Part shown: in pieces, positions 8,028 to 16,260 of the stretch
How the letters are laid out: every line of letters starts with the position of its first letter
How positions within the stretch are numbered: position 1 is the first letter of the stretch
NCBI RefSeq assembly: GCF_900168295.1
Contig: NZ_FVZL01000011.1
Location: forward strand, 1 to 64,000
DNA: 64,000 bases
Direction of reading: 5' to 3'
From: Arthrobacter sp. P2b
GTDB lineage: Bacteria; Actinomycetota; Actinomycetes; Actinomycetales; Micrococcaceae
The notes under the pieces: model-generated
The model's database searches: none
Seen by the model: the letters and a program-made list of their open reading frames with translations, nothing else
What the model was told of the DNA's origin: nothing
Translations under genes and position numbers: made by a program

Positions 8028-8498
8028 ATGATCAGATTGCAGCAACTGGACGCGAGCGATAAACGGATCCTTCGGGCACTCGACGAGGATCCTCGCGTTC
8101 CCATCATGGTCCTGGCCCAGCGGCTCGGCCTGGCCCGCGGAACGGTGCAGTCGCGACTGGAGCGGATGGCGGCGTCGGGTGCGCTGCGGCCCAACAGCAG
8201 CAGGGTGCTCCCCTCGGCGCTGGGGCGTGGAGTGGCGGCCGCCGTGAGCGCGGAACTGGACCAGAGCCACCTCAACGAGGCCATCGCCGCGCTTCGGGAG
8301 ATCCCGGAAGTCCTCGAATGCCACGCACCTGCCGGAGACACGGACCTGCTGATCCGCGTGGTGGCCACCAGCCCGGACGACCTTTACCGGGTATCCGAGG
8401 AGATCCGGCTGTGCCCGGGCATCGTGCGCACGTCCACCAGCATGTTCCTGCGGGAGGTCATCCCCTACCGCACCACGGGGCTGCTCGCGGCAGACTGA
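8028..8498 (+). CDS. Lrp/AsnC family transcriptional regulator
   Basis: 156 residues. The N-terminal winged HTH reads LDASDKRILRALDEDPRVPIMVLAQRLGLARGTVQSRLERM. The C-terminal RAM/AsnC domain holds the ECHAPAGDTDLLIRV strand pair typical of effector-binding octamers. ATG chosen because Lrp homology starts at IRLQQLDASD; an upstream TTG would only add unmatched residues. It is divergent from gluQ and faces a second Lrp gene; its target is unknown. Confidence 0.88.
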   Translation: MIRLQQLDASDKRILRALDEDPRVPIMVLAQRLGLARGTVQSRLERMAASGALRPNSSRVLPSALGRGVAAAVSAELDQSHLNEAIAALREIPEVLECHAPAGDTDLLIRVVATSPDDLYRVSEEIRLCPGIVRTSTSMFLREVIPYRTTGLLAAD

Positions 8499-8534
8499 CG
8501 GAAACGGCCACGCCCGGCTCCGGGCGCAGGTCCA

Positions 8535-8990
8535 CTACACCGGTGGTCCCGCGTTGGATTTCAGGTTCTTCATCACCAGCGTGGACGTCAGGCGCTCCAC
8601 ACCCGGCAAGGACGTCAGTTCGGCGTCGTAGAAGCGCTGGTAGGACGGCAGGTCCTCCGCGATGACCTTCAGCAGGTAGTCCGGCGACCCGAACAGCCGC
8701 TGCGCCTCCACGATGTTGGGATTGTCCGCCACCCTGGTCTCGAAGATCTCCATGGTGGGACGGTCCACCTGCCGCAGCGTGACGAACACAATTGCCTCAA
8801 AGCCCAGCCCCACGGCCGCGGGGTCGATGTCCGCCTTGTATCCGCGGATCACCCCCGATTGCTCCAGGTCCCGCAGCCGCCGGTGGCACGGCGCCACGGT
8901 CAGTCCCACCTTGGCGGCAAGCGCCGTGGCGGTCATGCGGCCGTCCTCCTTGAGGTGGCGCAAAATATTTCTATCAATATGGTCCAGCAC
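8535..8990 (-). CDS. Lrp/AsnC family transcriptional regulator
   Basis: 151 residues with the classic Lrp layout: HTH (IDRNILRHLKEDGRMTATALAAKVGLTVAPCHRRLRDLEQSGVI) then the RAM domain with FGSPDYLLKVIAED. It diverges from a LysE-type exporter across a 107-bp gap. Such Lrp/LysE pairs usually mean amino-acid-responsive control of export, so the neighbour is its most likely target (inference). Confidence 0.92.
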   Translation of the reverse strand: MLDHIDRNILRHLKEDGRMTATALAAKVGLTVAPCHRRLRDLEQSGVIRGYKADIDPAAVGLGFEAIVFVTLRQVDRPTMEIFETRVADNPNIVEAQRLFGSPDYLLKVIAEDLPSYQRFYDAELTSLPGVERLTSTLVMKNLKSNAGPPV

Positions 8991-9097
8991 GCAAGAATAC
9001 TACTGCCTGAATAGTGGGGCGGGCGAAAAAGGGACAGCACTTCTGCGCCGAAAGTCCCTAAGGTTTCTCCTGAGACATCCGCTGACAGGAGAAACCC

Positions 9098-9745
9098 ATG
9101 AATCCGGAGCTGTTCCTGGCCTTTGTGCTGGTGGCCGCCGCCCTGGCCTGCACGCCCGGCGTGGACTGGGCGTACTCCATCACCGCAGGCCTCCGTCAAC
9201 GCAGTTTCGTCCCCGCCGTTGCCGGGCTTTGCGGCGGGTACGTCCTGCACACCGTCCTGCTGGTGGCCGGGCTGGCCGCCGTCCTGACCGGTATGCCGGG
9301 CGTCCTGGGCTGGATCACCTTGGCCGGCGCCGCGTACCTCATGTGGCTTGGCATCAGCACGCTCCGCTCCTGGCGCGGCGCCTCCTTCAGCGCGGCAGAC
9401 GCCGTCGGCCGCCCTGCCGCCACCCAGCTTCGAACGTTCCTGCAGGGCATGGGCACCAGCGGGATCAACCCCAAGGGCCTGCTGTTCTACGTGGCGCTGA
9501 TCCCGCAGTTCGTCAGCGCGGAGGCCTCCCTGCCGGTCCCTGTCCAGTCCGGCCTCCTCGGCATGACTTTCGTTGCGCTGGCAGGCGCCGTCTACACGGC
9601 CGTGGCACTGCTTTCACGCACCCTGCTGCAGAGCCGGCCGGGTGCGGCCCGGGCTGTTACCCTGGCCAGCGGCATCATCATGGTGGTCCTGGGGGTGGTC
9701 CTGGTCAGCGAGCAGCTCCTGCCACTGCTTGCATCCGCGGTTTAA
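9098..9745 (+). CDS. LysE-family amino-acid exporter
   Basis: 215-residue membrane protein with six predicted helices. LysE/RhtB landmarks: CTPGVDWAYSITAGLRQR near the N terminus and GTSGINPKGLLFYVALIPQFV in the middle. The family exports amino acids or derivatives by proton antiport. AGGAG stands eight bases before the ATG. The divergent Lrp regulator suggests induction by an amino acid. The last four bases overlap the end of the convergent gene. Confidence 0.9.
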   Translation: MNPELFLAFVLVAAALACTPGVDWAYSITAGLRQRSFVPAVAGLCGGYVLHTVLLVAGLAAVLTGMPGVLGWITLAGAAYLMWLGISTLRSWRGASFSAADAVGRPAATQLRTFLQGMGTSGINPKGLLFYVALIPQFVSAEASLPVPVQSGLLGMTFVALAGAVYTAVALLSRTLLQSRPGAARAVTLASGIIMVVLGVVLVSEQLLPLLASAV

Positions 9746-10719
9746 TCCTCGCTGAGCTTCTTCCAGTCCTGTTCCCAGATCCGGCGCATCTCTTCGTCCT
9801 TTCGAATGGGAACGGGCGCCGCGATCTCCCGCTGCGGCTCGGGGTCGGGGCGGCGGCGGCCCCAGTCACGGGGATTCAGCGAGCGCCGGCTGGACTCCAG
9901 GAGCAGCAGAGCCCGGTCAGTCAAGGCGTCGTTCCGCAGCGCGAGGTGCGTCTTGCGCCGCCGCAGGACCTCGGCGATGGCCTGGTGCGCTGCCTCATAG
10001 CGGCCTTCCCTGCGGAGGGCTCGCGCCCGGACCAGCAGCAGCGCGGCGGACAGGTCATCAGCGTTCAGCAGGCCTTCGGTCCAGTCGATCACCGTGCGGC
10101 TGCGGCCCAGCGTCAAGGCAATGGAGCAGCGGGCAAGCGCCATGGGGAGCGACGGCGGCAGGCCGGTGAGGGCGTCCAGCGCCGCCTCCGTGCGGCCGGT
10201 TTCCCGGAACGAGTGGGACAGCGCCAGGAACACCGACTCCTCACTGAAGAGGACGGGGATCTCCACCCGTTCGGCCAGCTCGATCTGAGTGACGATCCTG
10301 GTGAGGTACGTGGACGAGTAGCGGTTCGCTTCGTCCTCGTTCCTGGTGGTCAGTCCGCGCTGCAGGAGCTCTGAGGCACGCAGGTACCCGCCGTGCTTGT
10401 AGACCAGCAGCCCGGCCATCAGGTAGCACAGCCCCGCCCACCCGGGATAGGCGCGGGCCAGCGTGATCAGCCGCTCGGGTTCCCGGCTGGTGAACACTGC
10501 TTCATGGACTGCCTTGGCCGGCTTGGGCAGGAGCATCTTCAGGCGCGGGACGTCCCCGTCCACGGACAGCAGTGCCGGGTTCCGTCCGCCCAGCACGCCC
10601 GTGAGCAGGCCTCCCACTCCCCCGGCCAGGTCATGGACCGGCGTGCGCAGCTGGGCATGGCCAAAGGGGGTAAGGTCGCGCCTGTCCCAGTAGATCGGTG
10701 CAGTATCCCCGGCGGTCAT
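9742..10719 (-). CDS. Helical-repeat protein of unknown function (TPR-like)
   Basis: 325 residues, largely helical. Stretches such as GGYLRASELLQRGL, TGRTEAALDALTGLPPS and REGRYEAAHQAIAEVLRRR have TPR spacing. The C terminus is charged and ends in IRRIWEQ-like acidic/basic helices. No signal peptide or membrane segment, so probably a cytosolic scaffold. No catalytic motif recognised. Convergent with the LysE gene. Confidence 0.75.
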   Translation of the reverse strand: MTAGDTAPIYWDRRDLTPFGHAQLRTPVHDLAGGVGGLLTGVLGGRNPALLSVDGDVPRLKMLLPKPAKAVHEAVFTSREPERLITLARAYPGWAGLCYLMAGLLVYKHGGYLRASELLQRGLTTRNEDEANRYSSTYLTRIVTQIELAERVEIPVLFSEESVFLALSHSFRETGRTEAALDALTGLPPSLPMALARCSIALTLGRSRTVIDWTEGLLNADDLSAALLLVRARALRREGRYEAAHQAIAEVLRRRKTHLALRNDALTDRALLLLESSRRSLNPRDWGRRRPDPEPQREIAAPVPIRKDEEMRRIWEQDWKKLSED

Positions 10720-10870
10720 CTTTCCATGCTAACCGGGAGGCCGGACAGTGGCGGCTGCAGCTGTCTGTAGAAGAACGGCCGGAAACTTCCGTTGGGCCTT
10801 GTTCAACAGCCCGCTATCGGCGAAGGTAGTAAGCACCCTTAGCAGTTTCAGGCTATCCAAGGAGAATGCC

Positions 10871-11077
10871 ATGCAGATCGATAAGGCCCAGATCCTCGAG
10901 CTCCTCAGGTCCCAGGGCGACACGGATAAGGCCGCACAGGCCGAGACAGAACTGCCGGACCAGGTGGACACCGACCAGCACGCGGGGCTCCTGTCCAAGC
11001 TGGGCATCAATCCCGCGGACCTGCTCGGCAAGCTACCCGGCGGGCTGGGCGACAAGCTCGGCGGCCTGGGATTCTAG
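10871..11077 (+). CDS. Conserved small acidic protein, 68 residues
   Basis: Starts MQIDKAQILELLRSQG, with AAGGAG seven bases upstream of the chosen ATG; another ATG six bases earlier is less well placed. A helix is followed by an acidic linker (ELPDQVDTDQHAGLL) and a Gly/Leu/Lys tail (GGLGDKLGGLGF). No cysteines and no membrane segment. From memory similar short proteins are widespread in actinobacteria with no known role. Stand-alone; its 3-prime end faces the DUF1980 gene nine bases away. Confidence 0.7.
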   Translation: MQIDKAQILELLRSQGDTDKAAQAETELPDQVDTDQHAGLLSKLGINPADLLGKLPGGLGDKLGGLGF

Positions 11078-11085
11078 GAAGAGCA

Positions 11086-11889
11086 TCAGTGGACGTACGG
11101 CCGGTCGGGTTCCGTGGTTGCCGTGACCGCGGACGGTGACAGCAGCAGCTCAACCTTGCTGTCACCGTCCGGGTTGGAGGTGAACTCCCCGGTTGCGGTG
11201 ACCCAGCTGTCGACTGCGTGCTGTTCCTGCCAGCCGGGACGGTACACGGGGACGCCCACTGGCTGGGCATCCACGGTGCAGCAGGTGACCACGAACCGGG
11301 TGACGTAGAAGACGTTCTGCGGATCGTCCTTTGCCGCGGTGACGAACCCGGTGACGGTTGCGGTCTTGCCGGTGAAATAGTCGTCCCCGGGGCTGCGCCG
11401 GAGCAGGGACGCCCATTCCCTGACGCCGAACGACGACGGGTCCTCCTCCACGAGCCTGCTGGTCATGGCCGGCCCCAGCGTGCCTGAGAGGTTGAGGTCC
11501 CGTTGCCGGGCGGCCTCGGAGGACAGGGCGGCCGGTGGCAGGACCAGCAGCCCCACCACGGCAGCGAGGACGGCCAGGAGGCTGCCCGCGGCACGGAGGC
11601 GGCCGGGACTTCCGGTCCCCGCACCAGGGCGACCGTGAGTGTGGCCGTGGCCACCGCCGTCGGTGTGGCTGTGTCCGTCTGCGGCGCCCTCCGCGGCCTC
11701 CGGCGGGACAAGGATGAAGGCAGCAACCGATGCCGCGGCGGCCAGCACTGCCATGCCCACGGTGAAGGGAACGTAGCGGGGATGGATGTACAGCTCGAGT
11801 TTTCCGGTGAGCGCAAGCCCCAAGGTGGCGGCGATCCCGGTCAGGCTGAGCATGACGCCCTGCCTGCCCGCAAAGCCCTTAGCCAGCAA
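11086..11889 (-). CDS. DUF1980 / TIGR03943 putative permease subunit
   Basis: 267 residues: two or three N-terminal membrane helices, a cytoplasmic or external His-rich loop (GHSHTDGGGHGHTHG) that looks metal-binding, then a soluble C-terminal domain (GKTATVTGFV and RFVVTCCTVDAQPVGV). This matches the UPF0703/YcgQ family, which is normally paired with a UPF0718 permease as here; the two genes overlap by 11 bases. The pair is often found in zinc or other metal regulons. No obvious Zur box seen. Confidence 0.82.
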   Translation of the reverse strand: MLAKGFAGRQGVMLSLTGIAATLGLALTGKLELYIHPRYVPFTVGMAVLAAAASVAAFILVPPEAAEGAADGHSHTDGGGHGHTHGRPGAGTGSPGRLRAAGSLLAVLAAVVGLLVLPPAALSSEAARQRDLNLSGTLGPAMTSRLVEEDPSSFGVREWASLLRRSPGDDYFTGKTATVTGFVTAAKDDPQNVFYVTRFVVTCCTVDAQPVGVPVYRPGWQEQHAVDSWVTATGEFTSNPDGDSKVELLLSPSAVTATTEPDRPYVH

Positions 11890-12961
11890 GATTCATCACC
11901 ACCCCCAGGACGGCCGAACAGGTGCCGATCAGCAGCACCAGGCGCAGCAGGGTTCCGGCCGTGAACGTGGTGCGGAGCAGTGCCAGCATCTTGACGTCCA
12001 GCATGGGCCCGAGGACCAGGAACGCCACGATGGACCCCGGCAGGAACGTGGCCCCAAAGGACAGGATGAAGAAGGCATCGACAGTGGAGCAGATGGAGAT
12101 GATGAACGCCAGTGCCATCAGTGCCAGCACTGACCACACGGGATCACTCCCGAGCCTGACCAGGACCTCCCTGGGCACCGCCACCTGGATCAGCCCCGCC
12201 AAGGCGGAACCGGCGAACAGGGCCGGCATCATGGCGTTGCTTTCCCGCGAGAACAGCTGCAGGCTGCGCCGCACCTTGCCCCCGGACTCGTGCCGGCTGA
12301 CCTCCACGGCGCACGCTTCCTCGAAGCTGGGCTTCAGGACCCCGGCCGGCCCGCGTCGGCTGTAAAGCCAGCCCACCAGGTTGGCGATCAGCAAACCGCC
12401 GGCAAGCCGCCCGGCGAGGATTCCGTTGTCCCAGCCGAAGGCCTGGTGGGTGGTGATGATGGTGACGGGGTTCAGGATGGGCGCCGCGAACAGGAACGTC
12501 ATCGACTCGCCGACGCTCAGGCCCTTCATCATGAGCCCGCGGGCCATCGGAACGTTCCCGCATTCGCACACCGGCATCAGCATGCCCAGGAAGGACAGGA
12601 CCAGGCGGCGCAGCACCGGATTCGCGGGAAGCCTGCGGTACAGGACGTCGGGCGGCAGCCAGACCTGCACCAGCACCGAGACCAGGATGCCCAGGAAGAC
12701 GAACGGCAGGGACTCGATCACCACGCTGATGGAGAGGGTGAAGAAGTCCCTCGCCGCACCCTCGAGGCCGGCAAATGCGCCCGGGGCCAGGGAACGGACG
12801 GCGAACCCCAGTAGAGCCACGATGGCCAGGGCCAGCAGGATGTTGAGCCGGCGCCAGCCCAGTTCCCTGGCCCCGGCAGCCGGCTCAGGCGGGGCCGGGC
12901 GCGTTTCCACGGCGGGCGGCGACGGCTTTGTCGCCCGGGGCTCCCGTCGGGGCTGGCTCAT
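11879..12961 (-). CDS. UPF0718 (DUF318) family permease
   Basis: 360 residues, about eight helices after a Pro/Ala-rich N-terminal tail. Family motif CECGNVPMARGLMMKGLSVG followed by FLFAAPILNPVTIITT is clear. Such permeases (COG0701, YcgR) accompany the DUF1980 protein encoded next. A role in metal or small-molecule transport is suspected; the substrate is unproven. Confidence 0.85.
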   Translation of the reverse strand: MSQPRREPRATKPSPPAVETRPAPPEPAAGARELGWRRLNILLALAIVALLGFAVRSLAPGAFAGLEGAARDFFTLSISVVIESLPFVFLGILVSVLVQVWLPPDVLYRRLPANPVLRRLVLSFLGMLMPVCECGNVPMARGLMMKGLSVGESMTFLFAAPILNPVTIITTHQAFGWDNGILAGRLAGGLLIANLVGWLYSRRGPAGVLKPSFEEACAVEVSRHESGGKVRRSLQLFSRESNAMMPALFAGSALAGLIQVAVPREVLVRLGSDPVWSVLALMALAFIISICSTVDAFFILSFGATFLPGSIVAFLVLGPMLDVKMLALLRTTFTAGTLLRLVLLIGTCSAVLGVVMNLAG

Positions 12962-13010
12962 GCAGGAATGCTAGGGGCACTGCCCACACGGCGCAAGGAG
13001 GAGGGCGGGG

Positions 13011-13385
13011 TCAGGCCCGTTCCATGAACCATTCGGTGAAGGAGCTGGCACGGCCCGAGCCGTCGAACCGCACCACCCAGAGGTTGTCGTATGAAGGATT
13101 GTCCCCCGAATAGATGGTGACGCCCTGGACGAAGGCCGTATCGCCGTCGCTCCCCAGCAATTCCCAGCTGAATGTCCAGTCCGCGGGCTGGTCCCGGGCG
13201 GCCAGCCAGCCCTCGACAATCCCGTCGTGCCCCAGCCAGGGGTGCGGGTCGCCGGGCCGGGTCTCATAGCGCGCGTCCGGCGTGAACAAGGCGCGGATAT
13301 CGTCAGGCTCGTTGCTCGTCCAGGCGGCCCGGTACCTTTCCATCCACTCCGGAACGTAGTCGCGCGCTGAAGCTGGCTCGGTCAT
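13011..13385 (-). CDS. SnoaL/NTF2-like domain protein
   Basis: 124 residues. Pattern of an NTF2 cone: WMERYRAAWTSNEPDDIRALFTPDARYETRPG then GHDGIVEGWLA and a C-terminal sheet ending FTEWFMERA. Family members are small isomerases/hydrolases or binding modules. No catalytic residue can be assigned. It lies upstream of the DUF318 gene, 49 bases away. Confidence 0.8.
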   Translation of the reverse strand: MTEPASARDYVPEWMERYRAAWTSNEPDDIRALFTPDARYETRPGDPHPWLGHDGIVEGWLAARDQPADWTFSWELLGSDGDTAFVQGVTIYSGDNPSYDNLWVVRFDGSGRASSFTEWFMERA

Positions 13386-13424
13386 GCCCCCGTTCTACGC
13401 CGATGCCGGGCGGGCTGCAAGCGC

Positions 13425-13928
13425 TCAGCCGCTGACGGCCGCGATCCACACCCCGATGACCCAGGTGCTGGCTGCCAGACAGGCCAGGCCGAATTCGGCG
13501 AGCATCCCCAGCCCGGTGGCTTTAAGGGCCGCCCAGCTGGATGTGGCGGCGGTGCCGATGTTCCGGGTGCGGAGGACTTCGCTGAGCAGCAGGCCGGCGG
13601 CAAAGCCGACGAAGAGTCCCACCACGGGGATGATGAACATGCCCGCCACGCCGGCCACCAGGGCAACAACGATGCTGCGGCTGGGAATGGCGTGTTGCTT
13701 CAGCTTCCTGCCCGTGAGCACGGCGCTGGCGGCCATGCCTGCTGCCACGAACAGCATGGCGACCGCGAAGACCACCCAGCCGGCCGTCCCTGCCCCGCCC
13801 CAGATGGCCCACGCCAGCAGGCTGGCGCCGATCAGGATGCTGCCCGGCAGGACCGGGATAACCGTCCCCGCCACCCCCACCAAGATGGCCAGGCCGCACA
13901 GGATGGTCACCGCCGTCTCGGAATTCAT
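13425..13928 (-). CDS. DUF456 membrane protein
   Basis: 167 residues, about five hydrophobic helices. GTVIPVLPGSILIGASLLAWAI and the glycine-rich PVVGLFVGFAAGLLLSEVLR match DUF456. Function unknown; conserved in actinobacteria. Downstream of malic enzyme on the same strand, but a strong hairpin separates them. Confidence 0.85.
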   Translation of the reverse strand: MNSETAVTILCGLAILVGVAGTVIPVLPGSILIGASLLAWAIWGGAGTAGWVVFAVAMLFVAAGMAASAVLTGRKLKQHAIPSRSIVVALVAGVAGMFIIPVVGLFVGFAAGLLLSEVLRTRNIGTAATSSWAALKATGLGMLAEFGLACLAASTWVIGVWIAAVSG

Positions 13929-13961
13929 GGTCCCCAGTTTAGGGGGAAGCCTCTTAACGCC

Positions 13962-14000
13962 CGACGGCGGCGCCTCCTGTGCGAGGAGGCGCCGCCGTCG
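13962..14000 (-). terminator. Hairpin downstream of malic enzyme
   Basis: Perfect 16-bp arms (13962-13977, 13985-14000) with a 7-nt loop. It follows the malic enzyme stop on the minus strand. Shares AACGCCCGACGGCGGC with the hairpin at 395-455. Confidence 0.75.
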
Positions 14001-14024
14001 TCATATCCTGACTGGAAGGGGTGC

Positions 14025-15224
14025 TTACTCCGCTTCCACCGCGGCTGCAACAGCGGCGGTGACGGCGGGCGCGACGCGCGGATCCAGCGGGCTGGGGACG
14101 ATGTAGTCCGCCGACAGGTCCTCCGCCGCAAGGTCGGCGATGGCCCGCGCTGCCGCGAGCTTCATGGCCGGGGTGATGCGGCGGGCGCCGGCATCCAGCG
14201 CACCCCGGAAGATACCGGGGAAGGCCAGGACGTTGTTGATCTGGTTCGGGAAGTCGCTGCGCCCTGTGGCCACGACGGCGGCGTACTTCACAGCCACCTC
14301 GGGCAGCACTTCGGGGTCCGGGTTGGAGAGGGCGAACACGATCGAGTCCTGGTTCATCAGGGCCAGGTGCGCCTCGTCCAGTTTGGAGGAGGAGACGCCG
14401 ATGAAGACGTCGGCGCCCGTGAGCGCCTCGGCCGGCCCGCCGGTGATGCCGCGGGGGTTGCTGCGCAGGGCGATGTCGGCCTTTTTGCTGGTGGTGTCCG
14501 CGGCAAGGTCCGCGCGGCTGCTGTTGATGACTCCGCGGGAGTCCAGCAGGACAACGTCGGTGATGCCGGCGGCCAGCAGGATTTCGGCGACGGCGATGCC
14601 GGCGGCACCCGCACCGGAGACCACCACGCGGAGGCCTTCGAGGGGGCGTCCGGTGACCTTGGCGGCGTTGGTCAGTGCTGCCAGGGCCACGACTGCGGTG
14701 CCGTGCTGGTCATCGTGCATGACGGGGCAGTCCAGGGCTTCGATGAGCTTTTCCTCAAGCTCGAAGCAGCGGGGTGCGGCGATGTCCTCGAGGTTGACGG
14801 CGCCGAAGCTGGGGCGCAGGCGGACCAGGGTTTCCACGATCTCGTCCACGTCGCTGGTGTTCAGGACCAGGGGGATGGAGTCGAGGTCACCGAAGGTCTT
14901 GAAGAGGGCGGACTTGCCCTCCATGACGGGCAGGGAGGCGCTGGCGCCGATGTTGCCCAGGCCCAGGACGGCGGTGCCGTCGCTGACCACGACCACCAGG
15001 CGCTCGGCCCAGGTCAGGGTGCGGGCAAGTTCGGGCTGCTTGTGGATGGCACGGCTGACTTCGGCCACGCCCGGGGTGTAGGCGATGGAGAGGTCGCGCT
15101 TGTTGGACAGCGGGACCGTGCTGGTGATGGACAGCTTGCCGCCCTTGTGGGCGTCGAAAATCTCGGCTTCTGTCAGGGCGGTGGCTGCTGAATTGTCAGT
15201 AACTGTGGCTGCGTCAATGGACAC
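14025..15224 (-). CDS. NAD(P)-dependent malic enzyme (short form)
   Basis: 399 residues. Oxidatively decarboxylates malate to pyruvate. Short prokaryotic form with KGGKLSITSTVPLSNKRDLSIAYTPGVAEVSRAI, the metal/substrate region HDDQHGTAVVALAALTNA and the Rossmann loop VVVSGAGAAGIAVAEILLAAG. Start taken as GTG, nine bases after AGGAGA; the preceding ATG at codon -22 has no homologous extension. A perfect palindrome matching the TetR site lies about 240 bases upstream. Confidence 0.93.
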   Translation of the reverse strand: MSIDAATVTDNSAATALTEAEIFDAHKGGKLSITSTVPLSNKRDLSIAYTPGVAEVSRAIHKQPELARTLTWAERLVVVVSDGTAVLGLGNIGASASLPVMEGKSALFKTFGDLDSIPLVLNTSDVDEIVETLVRLRPSFGAVNLEDIAAPRCFELEEKLIEALDCPVMHDDQHGTAVVALAALTNAAKVTGRPLEGLRVVVSGAGAAGIAVAEILLAAGITDVVLLDSRGVINSSRADLAADTTSKKADIALRSNPRGITGGPAEALTGADVFIGVSSSKLDEAHLALMNQDSIVFALSNPDPEVLPEVAVKYAAVVATGRSDFPNQINNVLAFPGIFRGALDAGARRITPAMKLAAARAIADLAAEDLSADYIVPSPLDPRVAPAVTAAVAAAVEAE

Positions 15225-15463
15225 GTCTTTGTCTCCTGGTGCTCGCCGTGCGCGCACGGCACATGGGGACCCAAGCCCGGGCGGACTCAAGGCAATGGAA
15301 ATGGTGCGACAGGAAACCCAGGGGTGGCGGGTCCGTGGGAACGTCGGGGATGTTCACTCCCTGTTGCTCCGGTGGACCCATGGTAGGCAGGCGCTCGGCC
15401 TGTAATCGGCCGATTTGACGGTCAGCAGCTGCGCCTAAACGTTTATCCAGGCAGTACTGTGAC

Positions 15464-15487
15464 GTACGCCACGCAATTATGGCGTAC
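15464..15487. promoter_or_regulatory. Candidate TetR operator upstream of malic enzyme
   Basis: TACGCCA-N8-TGGCGTA (15465-15486), extended by one more paired base each side. The same pattern with G/C swapped (TACGGCA-N8-TGCCGTA) occurs upstream of the adjacent tetR gene, so the two are probably bound by its product. The stretch 15225-15512 otherwise shows nothing I can assign. Confidence 0.6.
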
Positions 15488-15512
15488 TTATTGCCGAATT
15501 GGACTAGACCGG

Positions 15513-16127
15513 TTACGCAGTCTGATGGAGTGTGAACCCTGCCTGGGTACCGGGGGAAAGCCGTGCGCAGGCCTTTTTGAGGTCTTCTTCGGCTTCGAAG
15601 AGGGACAGCCGGCGGTTCCGGACGGACTGGACCAGACCAGTGACGGTCAGAAGCAGAACACGCGCTGCAACAGCGTCCCCGGATGCGGTGGCCACTACTT
15701 TCTCGCTGAGGGCGTCGATCTCGCGCAGCAGCGCAGTGGTGTCGCGGTCCTGAACATAGACGCCGCGGCTCAGGCACTGCTCCACTGCCGGCTGCATGAC
15801 GCGCATGTGGAAAATTTCCATCACCAGCCCCGCCAGGGCCCGGCCGCGGAAGCGGGCCGAGGCGCCCCGCGAACCGGCCTGCAGTTCGTCGAGCTGCTGG
15901 CGGTAGAGGGCAAGCATGAGGTGGGTGGGGGAAGGAAAATACCGGTAAAGGGTGCCCAGCGGCACATCAGCTTTCGCCGCCACTTCCGAGAGTTCCACCG
16001 AGTCCAGTCCCTTGCGGGCGAACCCTGCAGCCGACTCCAGGATGCGGGTATAGCGGAGCCGCTGGCGCGGAGCGGACGGCCTTGCGGCCATGGGCGGATG
16101 GTCTGAAATGGTCTCGGGCATCAGCAT
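15513..16127 (-). CDS. TetR family transcriptional regulator
   Basis: 204 residues. N-terminal HTH: LRYTRILESAAGFARKGLDSVELSEVAAKADVPLGTLYRYFPSPTHLM. The long ligand domain has no recognised signature. Two matched 22-bp palindromes flank the gene, one in its own promoter region and one between it and malic enzyme. Probably autoregulated and a regulator of the malic enzyme gene (inference). Confidence 0.9.
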   Translation of the reverse strand: MLMPETISDHPPMAARPSAPRQRLRYTRILESAAGFARKGLDSVELSEVAAKADVPLGTLYRYFPSPTHLMLALYRQQLDELQAGSRGASARFRGRALAGLVMEIFHMRVMQPAVEQCLSRGVYVQDRDTTALLREIDALSEKVVATASGDAVAARVLLLTVTGLVQSVRNRRLSLFEAEEDLKKACARLSPGTQAGFTLHQTA

Positions 16128-16201
16128 TCCGGGGTTGTGTTCCTATGGTGCAGCAGCCAGGAGCGTCCCCATCCCGAACCGCCTGCAGTCCGGTTCAACT
16201 A

Positions 16202-16223
16202 TACGGCACAGTAGCGTGCCGTA
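16202..16223. promoter_or_regulatory. Candidate TetR autoregulatory operator
   Basis: TACGGCA-N8-TGCCGTA, 75 bases upstream of the tetR ATG. Same length and layout as the palindrome at 15465-15486. Confidence 0.65.
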
Positions 16224-16260
16224 ATTAGTCAGCGGGCTTAGCTTCCGGGGCAAACCTCGG

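Noticed and set aside
15214..15777. 187-residue minus-strand frame between malic enzyme and tetR
   Set aside because: Arg/Pro-rich, without RBS, overlapping the tetR 3-prime end in another frame; not protein-like.
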